Source: Crotophaga sulcirostris (Eukaryota; Chordata; Aves; Cuculiformes; Crotophagidae). From it: DNA of 64,000 nt. Below the pieces are notes generated by a model. That model worked only from the letters and a program-made list of their open reading frames with translations. It did no database searches and was not told the DNA's origin. A program made the position numbers and the translations under genes. The stretch lies in contig VYZB01000272.1 in NCBI GenBank assembly GCA_013397455.1, forward strand, positions 1,137,680 to 1,201,679, given 5' to 3'. Positions 13,613-26,134 of this stretch are shown piece after piece (positions within the stretch are counted from its first letter, which is position 1; each line of letters starts with the position of its first letter).

Positions 13613-13935
13613 TAGAATCACAGAATGCTTTGGGTTGGATGGGACCTTGCAGGTCACCCAGTCCGATCTCTCTGCAGGCACATCTTTAACCAGACCAGGA
13701 TACTCAGAGCCCCACCCAACCTGGCCTTGAATGTTCCCAGGAATGGGGCCTCCACTGCCTCCCTGGGCACCCTGGGCCAGTGCCTCCCACTCTCATTGTA
13801 AAAAATGTGTTCCTTATATCCAGTCTAAATCTTCCCTCCCTTAGTTCAAAACCATTGCTCCTTGTCCTGTCACAATTGGCCTTGCTAAAAAGTCTGTCCC
13901 CAGCTTTCTTCTGGGTTCCCTTTCAGTACTTAACA
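13613..13935 (-). repeat. CR1 LINE fragment, older group A relative
   Basis: The 3' end is at left ('gaatcacagaatgctttggg'). UTR wording ('gcaggtcacccagtccgat') is clearly diverged from the main group A copies. Confidence 0.82.
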
Positions 13936-14655
13936 GGTAGCATGTAGACAAACATACAGCAAATAGCCAATAGGGTCATCCCAACATAATTTAGGACACT
14001 GCAGTGCTGTATGAGGCTGAAATGCAGACAGATTAAGGCTTAAACCAATGTGGCAAAGGAAACATCTCCACAAGGAGATGTGAAACCACCTCCCACAGCC
14101 AGGGACCAACAGGCTAGCTATGAACAACACAAGACTGCAGAAGAGAGCAGGCTTTTGCTGTGCTCAAGATGGACTGAATAGAGAAGGAAAAGGAAAGAAA
14201 ATATTTTTTTAACTCATCTCCAGTCTTTCTTCATGCTCTGTGTGGGATCTGCATGGTAAAAAATAACACCCTTGGGAACAGGGTGCCATCTCTCAAAACC
14301 CTTTTTGTATAAAGAAAGGCAGTACTTATCCCACTGAAATCATAAGCAGCAATACCCTGCTTGTCTCTAGCAAACACACTCTCTCTAAATATCTCCTGAG
14401 AGGCTCTAAACAAAAAACTGCAGCCCCCATCCCCCTCCCATCGCTGTGTGCTGTATGTGCACCAAAGGCCTTCGTTTCCACCTTACTGCACATCTACTGA
14501 AGCTATTTTTGGTCAAGAGTGATGTGGCTTTGTTTGCATAACCAGGTTCCCACTTCATGATCTACTGCTCTAATAGTTAGCAAAATAATAGTTGGGAAAT
14601 GCCCGATTCCCAAAGAAGTGCCTGAGAAGTTCGCTTCGCCTTTCTCTTTGCCTTC
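13936..14655. other. Unassigned stretch
   Basis: No repeat or gene was recognised. Confidence 0.4.
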
Positions 14656-14872
14656 CCTTTATCAGGTAGTGCAGGGATGGGATGAGGGGGAATGGTTTTC
14701 AGCTGAAAGAAGGGAGACTGAGATGAGATCTTAGGGAGAAATGTTTTGCTGTGGGGGTGGGGAGGCTCTGGCCCCCCGATCCAGTGGGAGGTGTCCCTGC
14801 CCATGGCAGGGGGTGGAACTGGGTGGGCTTTGAGATCCCTTCCAACACAACCCATTCTGTGATTCTGTCATT
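14656..14872 (+). repeat. CR1 LINE fragment, group A, internally shortened
   Basis: The usual segment between 'gtggggaggctctggcc' and 'ccccgatccagtggg' is missing about 80 bases, an internal deletion across the end of the ORF and start of the UTR. Confidence 0.85.
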
Positions 14873-15598
14873 TTAAGTCTCAAAAAAGAGAAAAAAATGA
14901 CAAAAATGTCTTTCTGCAAAAGCACTTAGAAAATGCCTCAGTGAGATGTAAACCAAATTATTTAGTGATGACCAGCTGGGATGCAGGGATTTAATTCTCT
15001 CTGTTTAGGGTGAAAGAGTCTCAAACCATAAAAGACAAAACAAAACTCACACAGGAAGACAACCATCTCACACAGTGGAGTTCTGTACAGCCAGATCCCC
15101 TGCAGACCTGATTTGTGACAACTCCCAGCAACCCGAAATATCATCCATAGGAAATGCAAACTTAGCACTGATGGTTAAAAACAAAAGCAGAGCTGAAAAT
15201 AGCAGCATTTCAGATGAAGCGAATGTGACGGTTGGACTCTTCTCAACTGTCAAAACTGAGCTGCAATCATAAATCTCTCTTGAGGAATGTTTGATATTTG
15301 TCCAGTGTTAAAAATAAAAGTGAGATATCTTAGAAAAGATGGCCTTAATACAGAATGTAGGGAAACAAATCCCTACAAAAAGATCCATCCACTGCTGCTT
15401 CTTATCCAGTCTCCAACTACTGGCAAAAGATGGACAAAATCCATTTCTGTAACAATTCTGTCGTGGCAGAACACTGTAGGGGTGGGACTGAGCATCTTCT
15501 TAATCGGTGCAGCTCACTGAGATGGGAGAATTGACTACTTTTGGTTCAGCATATTCTTGTTCTCAAAGTACCAGTGTTTCAGGTTGTTCCTTCAGTTT
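14873..15598. other. Unassigned stretch
   Basis: AT-rich single-copy sequence. No coding signature or repeat was seen. Confidence 0.4.
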
Positions 15599-15652
15599 AC
15601 CAGGGAGTGCAGGGACAGGACAAGGAGCAGTGGCTTTGAACTAAGGGAGGAG
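15599..15652 (+). repeat. Very short CR1 LINE piece
   Basis: About 54 bases ('gggagtgcagggacagga' ... 'ggctttgaactaaggg') match the group A ORF region, with no 3' end attached. Confidence 0.55.
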
Positions 15653-15949
15653 AGATATATAGCTTTGCCTGAGCAAGAACTTCACATCTGGGACATCTGG
15701 GCAGGATTGTTGCTCAGTTTATACTTGAGACACCTCCCTTTGCTATCTTCCTTCTGCATCCATCACCCTTATCCACCCCTGCACACAACACTGACAGGGC
15801 TTGAGGCATTTCACTTCACACACCCACCAGCCTGAGTGAAACCCCACATGGATAAAGGAGTAACACAATACCACAAGCAGGTCAATCCCTTAACAAACCC
15901 TGGCTGCAGTAAAGGGAAGGGACAGAGTCCGTGGTGGGGAACAGAATCT

Positions 15950-16183
15950 TAGAATCATTGATATTAGGAAAAAGTTCTTCCCTGAAACGGTGATTGGCCA
16001 TTGGAATGCACTGCCTGGGGAAGTGGTGGAGTCACCAACCCTGGAGGTGTTTAAGAGGCGATTGGATGAGGCACTCAGTGCCATGGTTTAGATGATGGGT
16101 TGGTGTTAGTGTTGGGTTATAGGTTGGACTTGATGATCTCGGAGGTCTTTTCTAACCTTGTAATACTGTGATACTGTGATAAA
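15950..16183 (+). repeat. CR1 LINE fragment, group B
   Basis: It covers the last codons ('[17 protein letters not shown]' type) and the UTR, ending 'aatactgtgatactgtgata'. It abuts the next copy tail to tail. Confidence 0.9.
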
Positions 16184-16375
16184 ATGCTTTGGGTTAGAAT
16201 GGACACTTACACCTCCTCCAGTGTAACCCCCCTGCAGAAGCAGGGGCATCTTTTATCAGATCAGGGTGCTCAGAGCCCCATCCAACCTGGCCTTGAATGT
16301 TCCCAGGGATGGGGCCTCCACTATCTCCCTGGGCAACCTGGTTCAGGGCTTCACCATCCTCACTGTAAATCTTTA
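16184..16375 (-). repeat. CR1 LINE fragment, older group A relative
   Basis: The 3' end at left ('aaaatgctttgggttagaat') touches the 3' end of the preceding plus-strand copy. It resembles the copy at 13613-13935. Confidence 0.82.
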
Positions 16376-16965
16376 ACCACTGAATGAGGTTGCTCAGAGT
16401 CCCATCCCTCCTCCTTCTCTTTAGGAAGAAAACACTCACCTGCACAAACCACTGAGCGGCCAGAGATGGGAGGAGACTCTAGAAACATCTTTCTTGCCCT
16501 GCTCTGAAGCAGCACATCCTGGAAGCTTTGCTCACAGCGCTGGGGAATTATGCAGCGAGCACCACACGGTGCAACTGCAGGGAAAACACCTGGCAGCAGA
16601 CTGTTCAGCAGGCTTGATAGAGACAAAATAACAGACCAGTTGCAAAAGACTGCATTAGCTTCTTAACCATTTCACGGAGTCACCGGGGATCTGAAAGCCT
16701 CACAGTACAAAGCCTAGGACTGTAAAACTGCAAAGACAGTGGAAACCTCCCAGAGGTTCTCATGTCAGCAGTGGTCAATGCAGCTGAACATCTGGGAATC
16801 AACATTCACAAAGGCAAAGGCAATCCCACAACACAGCTTCTGCCAGCGTCGCCCTGGGTGATTCCAGGAACACAGACATCATTGCCAAGACACCTGAGTG
16901 CATCACTGCTGTGATGAAGCATTGAAAAGCTTTCATTTACCTGTTTCTCTTTCTTTTCCCATTAC
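16376..16965. other. Unassigned stretch
   Basis: No feature was recognised. The first 50 bases ('tgaggttgctcagagtccc') may be a further scrap of CR1 UTR. Confidence 0.4.
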
Positions 16966-17158
16966 TCAGAGGGTGGTGGAGCACTGGAACAGCTCCCCAG
17001 GGGAAGCAGTCACAGCCTGACAATATTCCAGCAGCATTTGGCCAAGGCCCTCAGCCCCACGGTGTGAATGCTGGGGTTGTCCTGTGCAGTGACAGGAGTT
17101 GGACTCGATGATCCTTGTGGGTCCCTTCCAACGCAGAAGATTCTGTGATTCTATGATA
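16966..17158 (+). repeat. CR1 LINE fragment, group C
   Basis: It starts at 'cagagggtggtggagcactgg', runs through 'ttggccaaggccctcagccc' and ends 'agattctgtgattctatga'. Confidence 0.9.
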
Positions 17159-17162
17159 TCAT

Positions 17163-17533
17163 CTGACTGTAACCTCATTGCTCTCTACAACTACCTAAAA
17201 GGAGGTTGTAGTCAGCCAGGAGCTGGTCTCTTCTCTCAGGTGACCAGTGACAGAACTAGAGGACATGGACTCAAGCTTCCTCAGGGGAGGTTTAAGCTTG
17301 ATATTAGGAAGAAATTCTTCACTGAAAGGGTAATTGGCCATTGGAATGCGCTGCCCAGGGAGGTGGTGGAGTCGCAGACCCTGGAGGTGTTTAAGAGGAG
17401 ACTGGATGAGGCACTCAGTGCCATGGTTTAGATGATGGGTTGGTGTTGGTGTTAGTGCTACTGTTGGGTTATAGGTTGGACTCAATGATTTCAAAGGTCT
17501 TTTCCAACCCTGTAATACTGTGATACTGTCATT
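17163..17533 (+). repeat. CR1 LINE fragment, group B
   Basis: It follows the previous copy head to tail within about 5 bp. The open frame continues from the earlier copy through to 'DEALSAMV' at 17431, then the UTR and ACTGTGAT octamers. Confidence 0.92.
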
Positions 17534-18376
17534 TAAGTGCTTAAAGGAGTTGCAACAAGTCAGCCCTATCACTGCTTGGCAATGTGCTGCTCATTGTTCA
17601 GCTCAGCCCCTTCCCCAGCCCTCTGCAGGCACTGCTCTGACCTGTCCATTGTCACATCCAAACACCTCTGAGACACCCAGTACCCCTGCAGCACAGCAAG
17701 TCTCCTTTAAAAGACAGACACAAATCATTGCCTAGCTCCAGCATGACCTGCTTGTTTCTCCAGGCAAGGCTGAACTCACCTAAAAATTTGGAAGTATGTC
17801 AAGAGACAGAGAGCTGAGGAGCACCCGTCATGCAAACGGCAGTGGTGAAGTTATTTCTGCCGTTAGATATGCAAGTGCTTGGATGAGGAGGAGTGTGAAA
17901 GGGAATCATTCAATACTGATTCATCGTTCTTGGAGTAATCTGCTTCGTGAGCATCCCACTCCAGCTGTGGTTCATAGCAGGTCTTCCTGGGCTCACAACA
18001 ATTGTTTTGCTTTCCTTTCTCTCACTTCCCAAATCATAAATAGCATCACTGGGGAGAAAGCCTCCACTTGACACCACCACATAAACGAATGGCAGCCAAG
18101 CAGAACTGAAAAAGCAACACTTTGTTCACGTGAAGATTCGCAGGAAAATACATCTTGAACAGGGAAGCGACCACTGCCCCAGCAGCTCTCCACGTTCACC
18201 ATTAGTAAAATCCACTGCGGAAGGTGAGCGTGGCTCAAGGGCAGTGCCCAAAGACACCTCTGGAGGTTGTTCCCTATGGCCACAGGCTCCCTGTTCCACC
18301 CCTGGCAAGGGGGTGGTTTCCCTGATGCTGGCACTGGTTCAGGCTCTGCAGCCTCCTTTGCTTCTCAAAGGAAAAT
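17534..18376. other. Unassigned stretch
   Basis: Single-copy sequence with modest open frames on both strands and no recognisable product. Confidence 0.4.
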
Positions 18377-19018
18377 TGAATCACAGAATGGTTTGGGGGG
18401 GACCTTGGGAAGGGACCTCAAAGCCCATCCAGTTCCAACCCCCCTGCCATGGGCAGGGACACCTCCCACTGCATCAGGGTGCTCAAAGTTCCATCCAACC
18501 TGGCCTTCAACACCTCCAGGGATGGGGCAGCCACCTCTGCTCTGGGCAACCTGGGCCAGGGCCTCCCCACCCTCACAGCAAAACATTTCTCCCTAAGATC
18601 TCAGCTCAATCTCCCTTCTTGCAGATAAAAAAACCGTTCCCCCTTGTCCTGTTCCTACAGTCCCTGATCAAGACCCCCTCCCCAGCTTTCCTGGACCCCC
18701 TTTCAGTACTGGGAGGCTGCTCTAAGGTCTCCCACAGCCTTCTCTTCTCCAGCCTGAACAATCCCAACTCTCTCAGCCTGTCCTCATACAGGAGGTGCTC
18801 CAGCCCTTGGATGATCTCTGTGGCCTCCTCTGGACTCACTCCAACAGCTCCATGTCCTTCCTGTGCTGAGGACTCCAGAGCTGAACACAGGGCTCCAGGT
18901 GGGGTCTCACCACAGCAGAGCAGAGGGGCAGAATCCCCTCCGTGTCCCTGTTGGTCCCACTGCCCTGGATGCAGCCCAGGACACTGATGCACAGGTGGTC
19001 TTGGTACTGCGATGACAA
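18377..19018 (-). repeat. CR1 LINE fragment, group A
   Basis: A clean copy with the 3' octamers at left, the UTR hairpin near 18450 and the ORF C-terminal region up to the 'PLCSAVVRPHLEP' segment at the right. Confidence 0.92.
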
Positions 19019-19597
19019 ACGGGATTTTGCAACCAGCCATTATTGCATTTTTTTCCAGCTATCACACCAGACAGCACTAACATGACATCTCTGTTCTAGC
19101 TCATGTAAGACTGATCTCTCAAGGTTTTTCGACAACAGGATAATATATTTCCCAAGATATTAGAGTCTGAAAGAAATTTATTAGGGGAATTATTCTCTAT
19201 ATTCTGTGCAGTCCATTAAGAGATGAAGTTCTCCCTGTTTCATCGAGGAGCTCATTGCAGGCCATGTGACTCCACTAATGTAATATCCAGGTTCCTTTTG
19301 CTGCTTCTCATCCCGTTAATTTTATACTCCTTGCTCTCCAAGTACAAGCACACTGTCAGGTTAATTTTGTAAGTTTCATTCAGGTATGAAAACCACTACA
19401 GTTTTGTAGGAAAAAACAATCTGGCAAATTTAGAGCCTTTGTTCCCATCTGTGGTACCAGGTAGCAGCAGTTTGTTACCCAAATCCTACTTCAGCCTCTT
19501 TGTCACAAAATGCAGAGCAAAACCCAGCCAAAGCAGCTGCATCCTACCTGTGAGCCTCAGATTTTCACAGTCACAGCACCACAGCAGTGTGGCTGGA
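19019..19597. other. Unassigned stretch
   Basis: AT-rich single-copy sequence. Nothing was recognised. Confidence 0.4.
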
Positions 19598-20530
19598 ACA
19601 ACAGAATTGTCTGGATGGCAAAGACCTTTGAGGTCACTGAGTCCAACTGTTCCTGTCCACTGCTAAACCAGATCCCTGAGCATATCGCCTGCCTGGATTT
19701 TAAACACCTCCAGGGATGGGGACTCCACCACCTCCCTGGGCAGCCTCTATCAGTGCCTGAGAACCCTTTTAGTGAAGAATTTTTTTCTGATACCCAATCT
19801 AAACCTCCCCTGGTGCAACATAAGGCCATTTCCTCTCATCTCATCACTTGTTACTTGGGAGCAGAGCCCAGCACCCACCTCACCACAAACTCCTTCTCAG
19901 TAGCTGCAGAGAGCAATGAGGTCTCCCCTCAGCCTCCTCCTCTCCAGGCTAAACAGTCCCAGGTCCCTCAGCTGCTCCCACAATCCCTATTCTCCAGAAT
20001 CTTCCCCAGCTCCATTCCCTTCTCTGGATGCGCTTCAGCCCCTCGAGGTCTTTCTTGGAGTAAGGGGCCCAAAACTGACCCCAGGATTCGAGGTGCAGCC
20101 TCACCAGCACTGAGTACAGCGACACAATTCCTTCCCTGCTCCTGCTGACCACACCATGGTTGATCCAAGCCAGGATGCTGGTGGCTTTCTTGCCCACCTG
20201 GGCCACTGCTGACTCATGTTTAGCCACTGCTGATCAGCACCCTCAGGTCCTTTTCCACTTTCCAACCGCTCTTTCCCAAGCCTGGAGCGTTGCCTGGGGT
20301 TGTTGCGCCCCAAGTGCAGGACCCAGCACTTGGCCTTTTTGAATCTCATACCATTGGTCACAGCCCATGGATTCAGCCTGTCCAGATCCCTCTGCAGAGC
20401 CTCCTCAAGCAGTTCAGCACTCCTGCCTAGTTTAGTGTCATCTGCAAACTCACTGAAGGTTCAATCAATCCCTTCATCCAGATCTTGGACAAAGATATAG
20501 AACAGAACTGGCCCCAACTGGCGAGGTGGA
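19598..20530 (-). repeat. CR1 LINE fragment, group D, long copy
   Basis: One of the longest copies. Beyond the usual 3' part it reaches the reverse-transcriptase region near the catalytic motif ('tttagtgtcatctgcaaact' reads F-A-D-D-T-K in sense, on the minus strand). Confidence 0.9.
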
Positions 20531-20779
20531 CCATATTTGACTTTTATGAACAACTCCCCTCCACATTACACAAGCACGATCAGATTAGAACAGGTTGGGA
20601 AAAGAAGCAGAGGGGACGTTCCCAAATCTTCCTGCCAAGTCACCAACAGAAACAAAATCACGAGCTTTGGACACAGTATGGTATTGCACACAGCTCCCAG
20701 TGCCACAGGAGCAGGACAGCCCCTCCACCTCCACACTGTAGCTCTCCATCCCAGGAGCCAGAGGGGAATTGCACTCGGT

Positions 20780-21109
20780 CATGTCAGCCTGATGATGCAG
20801 TGAAGCACCTGCTAGAGGGTAGGAAGGCCCTACAGAGGGACCTTGACAGAATGGAGTGATGGGCCAATTCTAATGGGATGAGGTTTAATAAGTCCAAATG
20901 TCAGGTACTTCATTTTGGACTCAACAATCCCATGCATAGCTATAGACTGGGGACAGAGTGGCTGGAGAGCAGTCAGGCAGAAAGGGACTTGGGGGTGCTG
21001 GTAGACAGGAAACTCAACATGAGCCAGCAGTGTGCCCAAGTGGTCAAGAAGGCCAATGGCATTCTGGTCTGCATCAGGAATAGTGTGGCCAGCAGGACCA
21101 GAGAAGTTA
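20780..21109 (+). repeat. CR1 LINE, group B, part left of the gap
   Basis: Reads '[17 protein letters not shown]' and on to '[17 protein letters not shown]', then meets the gap. Same family and order as 61745-62490. Confidence 0.9.
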
Positions 21110-21537
21110 NNNNNNNNNNNNNNNNNNNNNNNNNNNNNNNNNNNNNNNNNNNNNNNNNNNNNNNNNNNNNNNNNNNNNNNNNNNNNNNNNNNNNNNNNNN
21201 NNNNNNNNNNNNNNNNNNNNNNNNNNNNNNNNNNNNNNNNNNNNNNNNNNNNNNNNNNNNNNNNNNNNNNNNNNNNNNNNNNNNNNNNNNNNNNNNNNNN
21301 NNNNNNNNNNNNNNNNNNNNNNNNNNNNNNNNNNNNNNNNNNNNNNNNNNNNNNNNNNNNNNNNNNNNNNNNNNNNNNNNNNNNNNNNNNNNNNNNNNNN
21401 NNNNNNNNNNNNNNNNNNNNNNNNNNNNNNNNNNNNNNNNNNNNNNNNNNNNNNNNNNNNNNNNNNNNNNNNNNNNNNNNNNNNNNNNNNNNNNNNNNNN
21501 NNNNNNNNNNNNNNNNNNNNNNNNNNNNNNNNNNNNN
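21110..21537. other. Assembly gap (428 N)
   Basis: Unknown bases inside one group B CR1. In the intact relative at 61745-62490 the corresponding segment is about 460 bases, so the gap size is close to what the LINE alone would need. Confidence 0.98.
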
Positions 21538-21628
21538 TGATGGGTTGGTGTTAGTGTTGGGTTATAGGTTGGACTTGATGATCTCAGAGGTCCTTTCCAA
21601 CCTTGTAATACTGTGATACTGTGATACC
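21538..21628 (+). repeat. CR1 LINE, group B, 3' end right of the gap
   Basis: Starts at 'tgatgggttggtgttagtg' and ends 'aatactgtgatactgtgata'. It is the natural continuation of 20780-21109. Confidence 0.9.
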
Positions 21629-22289
21629 TCGGATCCCATCTCGGAGAGCACAGGGAGCCACACGCGTGGTAACCACGTCTCCTTCATCCCTTGATGAGTT
21701 TCTGGATGTGTTCACCCTGCCAGTGACCGGTGCTGTCAGCAGCAGTTTTGTATGGAACATGCATCTCCAAATCACATCTCAGCAGCTACAGGAGTGATCT
21801 GAAGCTATGACCTGTGCTTTCGACTTTCCCTCCCAAATTTAGCTCCTTTGCAGCTAAATCCTGGTGACACTGCAGTGGTCTTGAATCACAAATGTATCCA
21901 GAGCTTAGGAAGCACCTCAAAAGCTTCCAATATTTACTGAGAGGTTTTTCATGCTACGCCTACCACGGACTTTAGTTTATTGAGAACACAGGGTGCTGGG
22001 GAAGGGCAAACTGCACAGAGTATACACGGCTGCTAAGGAAAATGCCATTAAGGTTTTAGCAATGCAACACAAATTGAGTTTACATTAAAGTTGCTTTTGT
22101 ACAAACCATACCCCAGTGTGCAACACAGCGACCAAGCTGAGTAATGAGTTGAAGCAGAGCCATCAAGGTGGGACTAGTGAAAAACAGGCAAAAGGATCCA
22201 TTCCAAGTGGATATTTATAAGAGGAGGATAGAGAACTTCACTGGAACTATAGAATGAGGTCATGACACACAGTCACTCTTATATATGTA
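21629..22289. other. Unassigned stretch
   Basis: The first 150 bases contain several CpGs and are open on both strands (plus frame near 21690 reads 'SLDEFLDVFTLPV'), but there are no good splice sites. The rest is plain single-copy sequence with a short 'tatatatgtatat' tract near 22280. Confidence 0.35.
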
Positions 22290-22600
22290 TATAATCATAA
22301 AATCACAGGATTGTTAAGGTTGGAAATAACCTTTAAGTCCAACTACCAACACAACATCACTGTGCCTACTAAACCATGTCCTGAAGCACCCCATATACAA
22401 GTATTTTAACCCCTCCATGGATGGAGACTCCACAACTGCCCTGGGCAGCCTCTGCCAGGGCTTCACCACTCTTCCAGTAAAGAAATTTTTCCTCATACCC
22501 AATCTAAACCTCCCCTGGTGCAACTTGAGGCCATTTCCTCTCATCTCATCACTTGTTACTTGGGAGAAGAGACCAGCACCTACTTCACCCCATACACACC
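22290..22600 (-). repeat. CR1 LINE fragment, group D
   Basis: The 3' end is at left ('aatcacaggattgttaagg'), with UTR and C-terminal ORF. It stops after 'agaagagaccagcacctac'. Confidence 0.88.
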
Positions 22601-22642
22601 CACATAAGTTGATTTTACATTACTCAATGCATCTGCTACACA

Positions 22643-23215
22643 TCATAGAATTGCCTGCTTGGAAAAGACCTTTGAGATCATCGAGATCAACCATACCTGT
22701 CCAACACTAAACCATATCCCTGAGCACCTTGTCTACCTGTTTTTTAAACACCTTCAGGGATGGTGACTCCACCACCTCCCTGGGTAGCCTCTGCCAGTGC
22801 CTGAGAACCCTTTCAGGGAAGAAATTTTACCCAATATCCAATCTAAACCTCCCCTGGTACAACTTAAGACCATTTTCACTCATCTTATCACTTGTTACTT
22901 GGGAGAAGAGTCCAGCACCCACCTCACCACAAACTCCTTCCCAGGAGCTGCAGAGTGAGATTGAGGTCTGCTCTCAGCCTCCTCCTCTCCAGGCTAAACA
23001 GCCCCAGGTCCCTCAGCCACTCCCACAACCCCTGTTCTCCAGACCCTTCCCCAGCTCCTTTTCCTTCTCTGGACGCGCTTCAGCCCCTCAAGGTCCTTCT
23101 TGTAGTGAGGGGCCCAAAACTGAACCCAGGATTCGAGGTGCAGCTTCACCAGTGCTGAGTACAGGGACACAATCCCTTCCCTGCTCCTGCTCGCCACACC
23201 ATGGCTGATACAAAT
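22643..23215 (-). repeat. CR1 LINE fragment, group D
   Basis: A second copy about 40 bp away in the same orientation, longer at its 5' side and ending in the segment before 'accatggctgatac'. Confidence 0.9.
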
Positions 23216-25064
23216 ATAATGCTATGTAGCATGCAGCATCTACCACTCGAGTGGCACAGAGAACACCCCAAGCTCCAGCTGCATGGGAAAGACCATCACA
23301 AACTGTAAGAGATTCTGCTTAATAGAGGCTTACATGTCACCTCTGAACAGCTGAGAACCTCTTCTAAGTCTGCAACTTCAGTTGTTTCCCCTGTGCTACC
23401 CAGAACAGGAATCCACAACTCAAGGCTCACCACTTTGTCATTTCAAGCTTCTCCTGCCTGTAAGGATTCACACTCGTTGTCTGTCCTCACGTGGGGTGGA
23501 AAAACACCGTTGGTGTAACAACATAATAATCAAGGCTTACATCCCTCCAGCACTGCTCTGTATAAAAACACATCGCTCTTAAATGTTTTTAAGCAAGACA
23601 AATTAACCAGAGTATGGTAAGTTTAAGCTCACTTCTGGTACTAGAAATCCTAAAGTTTGCACTGATAGTCATCACAGTCACTGGGGAGCAAGTTCAAAGC
23701 ATGGTCCATCCATGCGAAGTAGATGCAAATGGGTTTAAGGATGACCTAGAGTTCGCTGGAGACTAAACACAGAGACTAAATTCATTCATTCAATTGGCTC
23801 TGACCAGTTCATAAACTCAATCGGATTAGGCTCAGCAGAGCTCAGCTGCCTAAAAGGTTGCACAAACCCCGCTGACTCAGAGATGCTCGCTGAGCACCCT
23901 TCAACACAGACAGATGGGGACCACATAACTGGGGCATCAGGGTTCATCAGCCTGGACCAAACTGCAGGCTCCTCTGTGAATGAGCAAATCTATCTATATT
24001 TTTTTAAACAATACTGCACAAACAGATTTTCATTACTCGCAAAAAGCATTTAGAAATCCCGAAGACTGGGTTCACGGAGAAAAGCAATGGAAAAAAACAC
24101 TATATAAAGACTGCAAAGCAGAGCAGCGTAATAGGTTCATCGAGATCTAAAGCACCCCCCAAAAACCATACAGAACAGCCATACCCTGCCAGTACTGACT
24201 GTTTGAAACAAGGGCAGAGGGATTCACAGAGGATGCATTTCCCTGGCAGCCCTCCATATGTGCATATAAACCTCTCGAACCAGCACACTGATATTTAAAC
24301 TAATTAGCACCAGGAAAGCCATGAGACTGTGCTTTCCTACCAGTCTATTCACATGGACAGAAGGACTAGAAAATGCCTATGATTACATACAGCTCACGTA
24401 TCAGAATCCAGCAGTCCCTGATCCCTCCACATCCCCTTCCCTCCCCAAGCAGCAAGGCAGGAGAAATGTGGTGCAGGACAGATTTCAAATAGCAAAAAAA
24501 AAAAAAAAAGAATATAGCCCCACTAAACAAACTGCTCGCTCAGCATCATTCCAGAGGATAAAAATAGAAAGCAGGAGAGCTTGTACTGAATATCAAGCAG
24601 CATTCCCTGCTCATTGCAGCACACTGGGAGCAAGAGAGTCCAAATCAACTTTCCCTTCACTCTGCTCTCTTGGAGGCTGCACAGTGTCTGAATTTCCTAT
24701 CCTTCATAAGCATGTGGGTGGGGACTCGCTTTGGGGAGCTGTGGATTCACACAGTCACAGCCATCGCAGTGGTAACCCCCCACCAGCCTCTGAAAACAGC
24801 TCAGGATTTGGAGAGAATAAAGGACAGGCTGGGCTGGTGGGGTTTGTGAATATTCAACACCTTTGCACAGCAGGGACGGCTGTTACTGGGACACAGGATG
24901 GCTAAGCTGGCTCTCATGCAAAGCTTCCATTCCAAGTAGTTAGATGGTAGCTTTCACCACCATGTCACTCCACTTTCTACTCTGGTGAGACCTCACCTGC
25001 AGTCCACTTATTCCCCTTTACTGTCTATGTGCTCCTGTACAACGAACTAAAGCCCAGATTTAAA
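23216..25064. other. Longest CR1-free stretch of the left half, no gene seen
   Basis: About 1.85 kb of single-copy sequence with an A-run at 24494-24509. A 194-codon plus-strand frame (24321-24905) spans the A-run as Lys repeats and has no domain, so I do not call it. Confidence 0.45.
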
Positions 25065-25548
25065 TCACAGAATGGTTTGGGTTGGAAGGGACCTTAAAGC
25101 CCATCCAGTTCCAACCCCCTGCCATGGGCAGGGACACCTCCCACTGCATCAGAGGGCTCAAAGTCCCATCCAACCTGGCCTTGAACACCTCCAGGGATGG
25201 GGCAGTCAACACTGCTCTGGGAAACCTGAGCCAGGGCCTCCCCACCCTCACAGCAAAACATTTCTCCCTAACATCTCATCTCAATCTCCCCTCTTGCAGT
25301 CGAAAACCTCATCCTGTCCCTGCACTCTCTGATCAAGAGCCCCTCCCCAGCTTTCCTGGAGCCCCTTTCAGTACTGGGAGGTTGTTCTAAGGTCTCCCCA
25401 CAGCCTTCTCTTCTCCAACCTGAACAACCCCAACTCTCTCAGCCTGTCCTTGTACAGGAGGTGCTCCAGCCCTTGGATCATCTCTGTGGCCTCCTCCAGA
25501 CTCGCTCCAACAGATCCACGTCCTTCCTGTCCAGAGCTGGATGCAGGA
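25065..25548 (-). repeat. CR1 LINE fragment, group A
   Basis: The 3' end is at left ('aatcacagaatggtttggg') and the hairpin near 25115. It is truncated in the ORF after 'cacgtccttcctgtc'. Confidence 0.92.
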
Positions 25549-26134
25549 CCCCTTATCTACTCCATAGAAAATTTCTAAATTTCTAAAGCTTGAGCCCAGA
25601 CCTGCATGCCCTAACTCGTTAGGAGAGCTCAGGGCAGGAGAACTATGAGTAGTTAAAAAAAGCACAAGTTTGTGCATGGACACGTGCGCTCCTAGGATGA
25701 AAATGCAATGGAGCACAGGATTAGATGATTGCCCTCCTCTCCTTTCCTGCTGCCACAACTTACTTCTACAACTGCATTTTGCCATTCCTGCTGTCTGGAC
25801 AGATGGATTAAGATGTGGTCAACTGCAAAATGATGGATACTGTTACCAGATTCACCAAACAGTGGTCTTGACAAGGGGGATTCCTCCTTGGGCTTAGGAT
25901 CAGCCTCTTTGCCCAGACTTCTGGGTTAGTAGGCCATTCAGAGATGCCATTTCTAAATTACACGTACAGTTTACCTCCCCACCCCCAAAAAAAAGAGGAA
26001 GAGAAGGAGAAGGGAATGACCTTCCCAAAGCCTGTACAATTGCGCAGAGCAAAGAATAAGCAGTCTCTGAGGGTTCACAAGGCTCATTAACAGCTCCACA
26101 TTTTTGCATGACACGCAGTGATACTGAAAAGTTG
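25549..26134. other. Unassigned stretch
   Basis: No feature was recognised apart from a C/A-rich low-complexity spot at about 25975-25995. Confidence 0.4.

Noticed and set aside
21110..21537. Long frames of unknown residues across the N block
   Set aside because: They are translation of assembly-gap bases only.
24321..24905. A 194-codon plus-strand frame
   Set aside because: It reads through a genomic A-run as poly-Lys and shows no family similarity.
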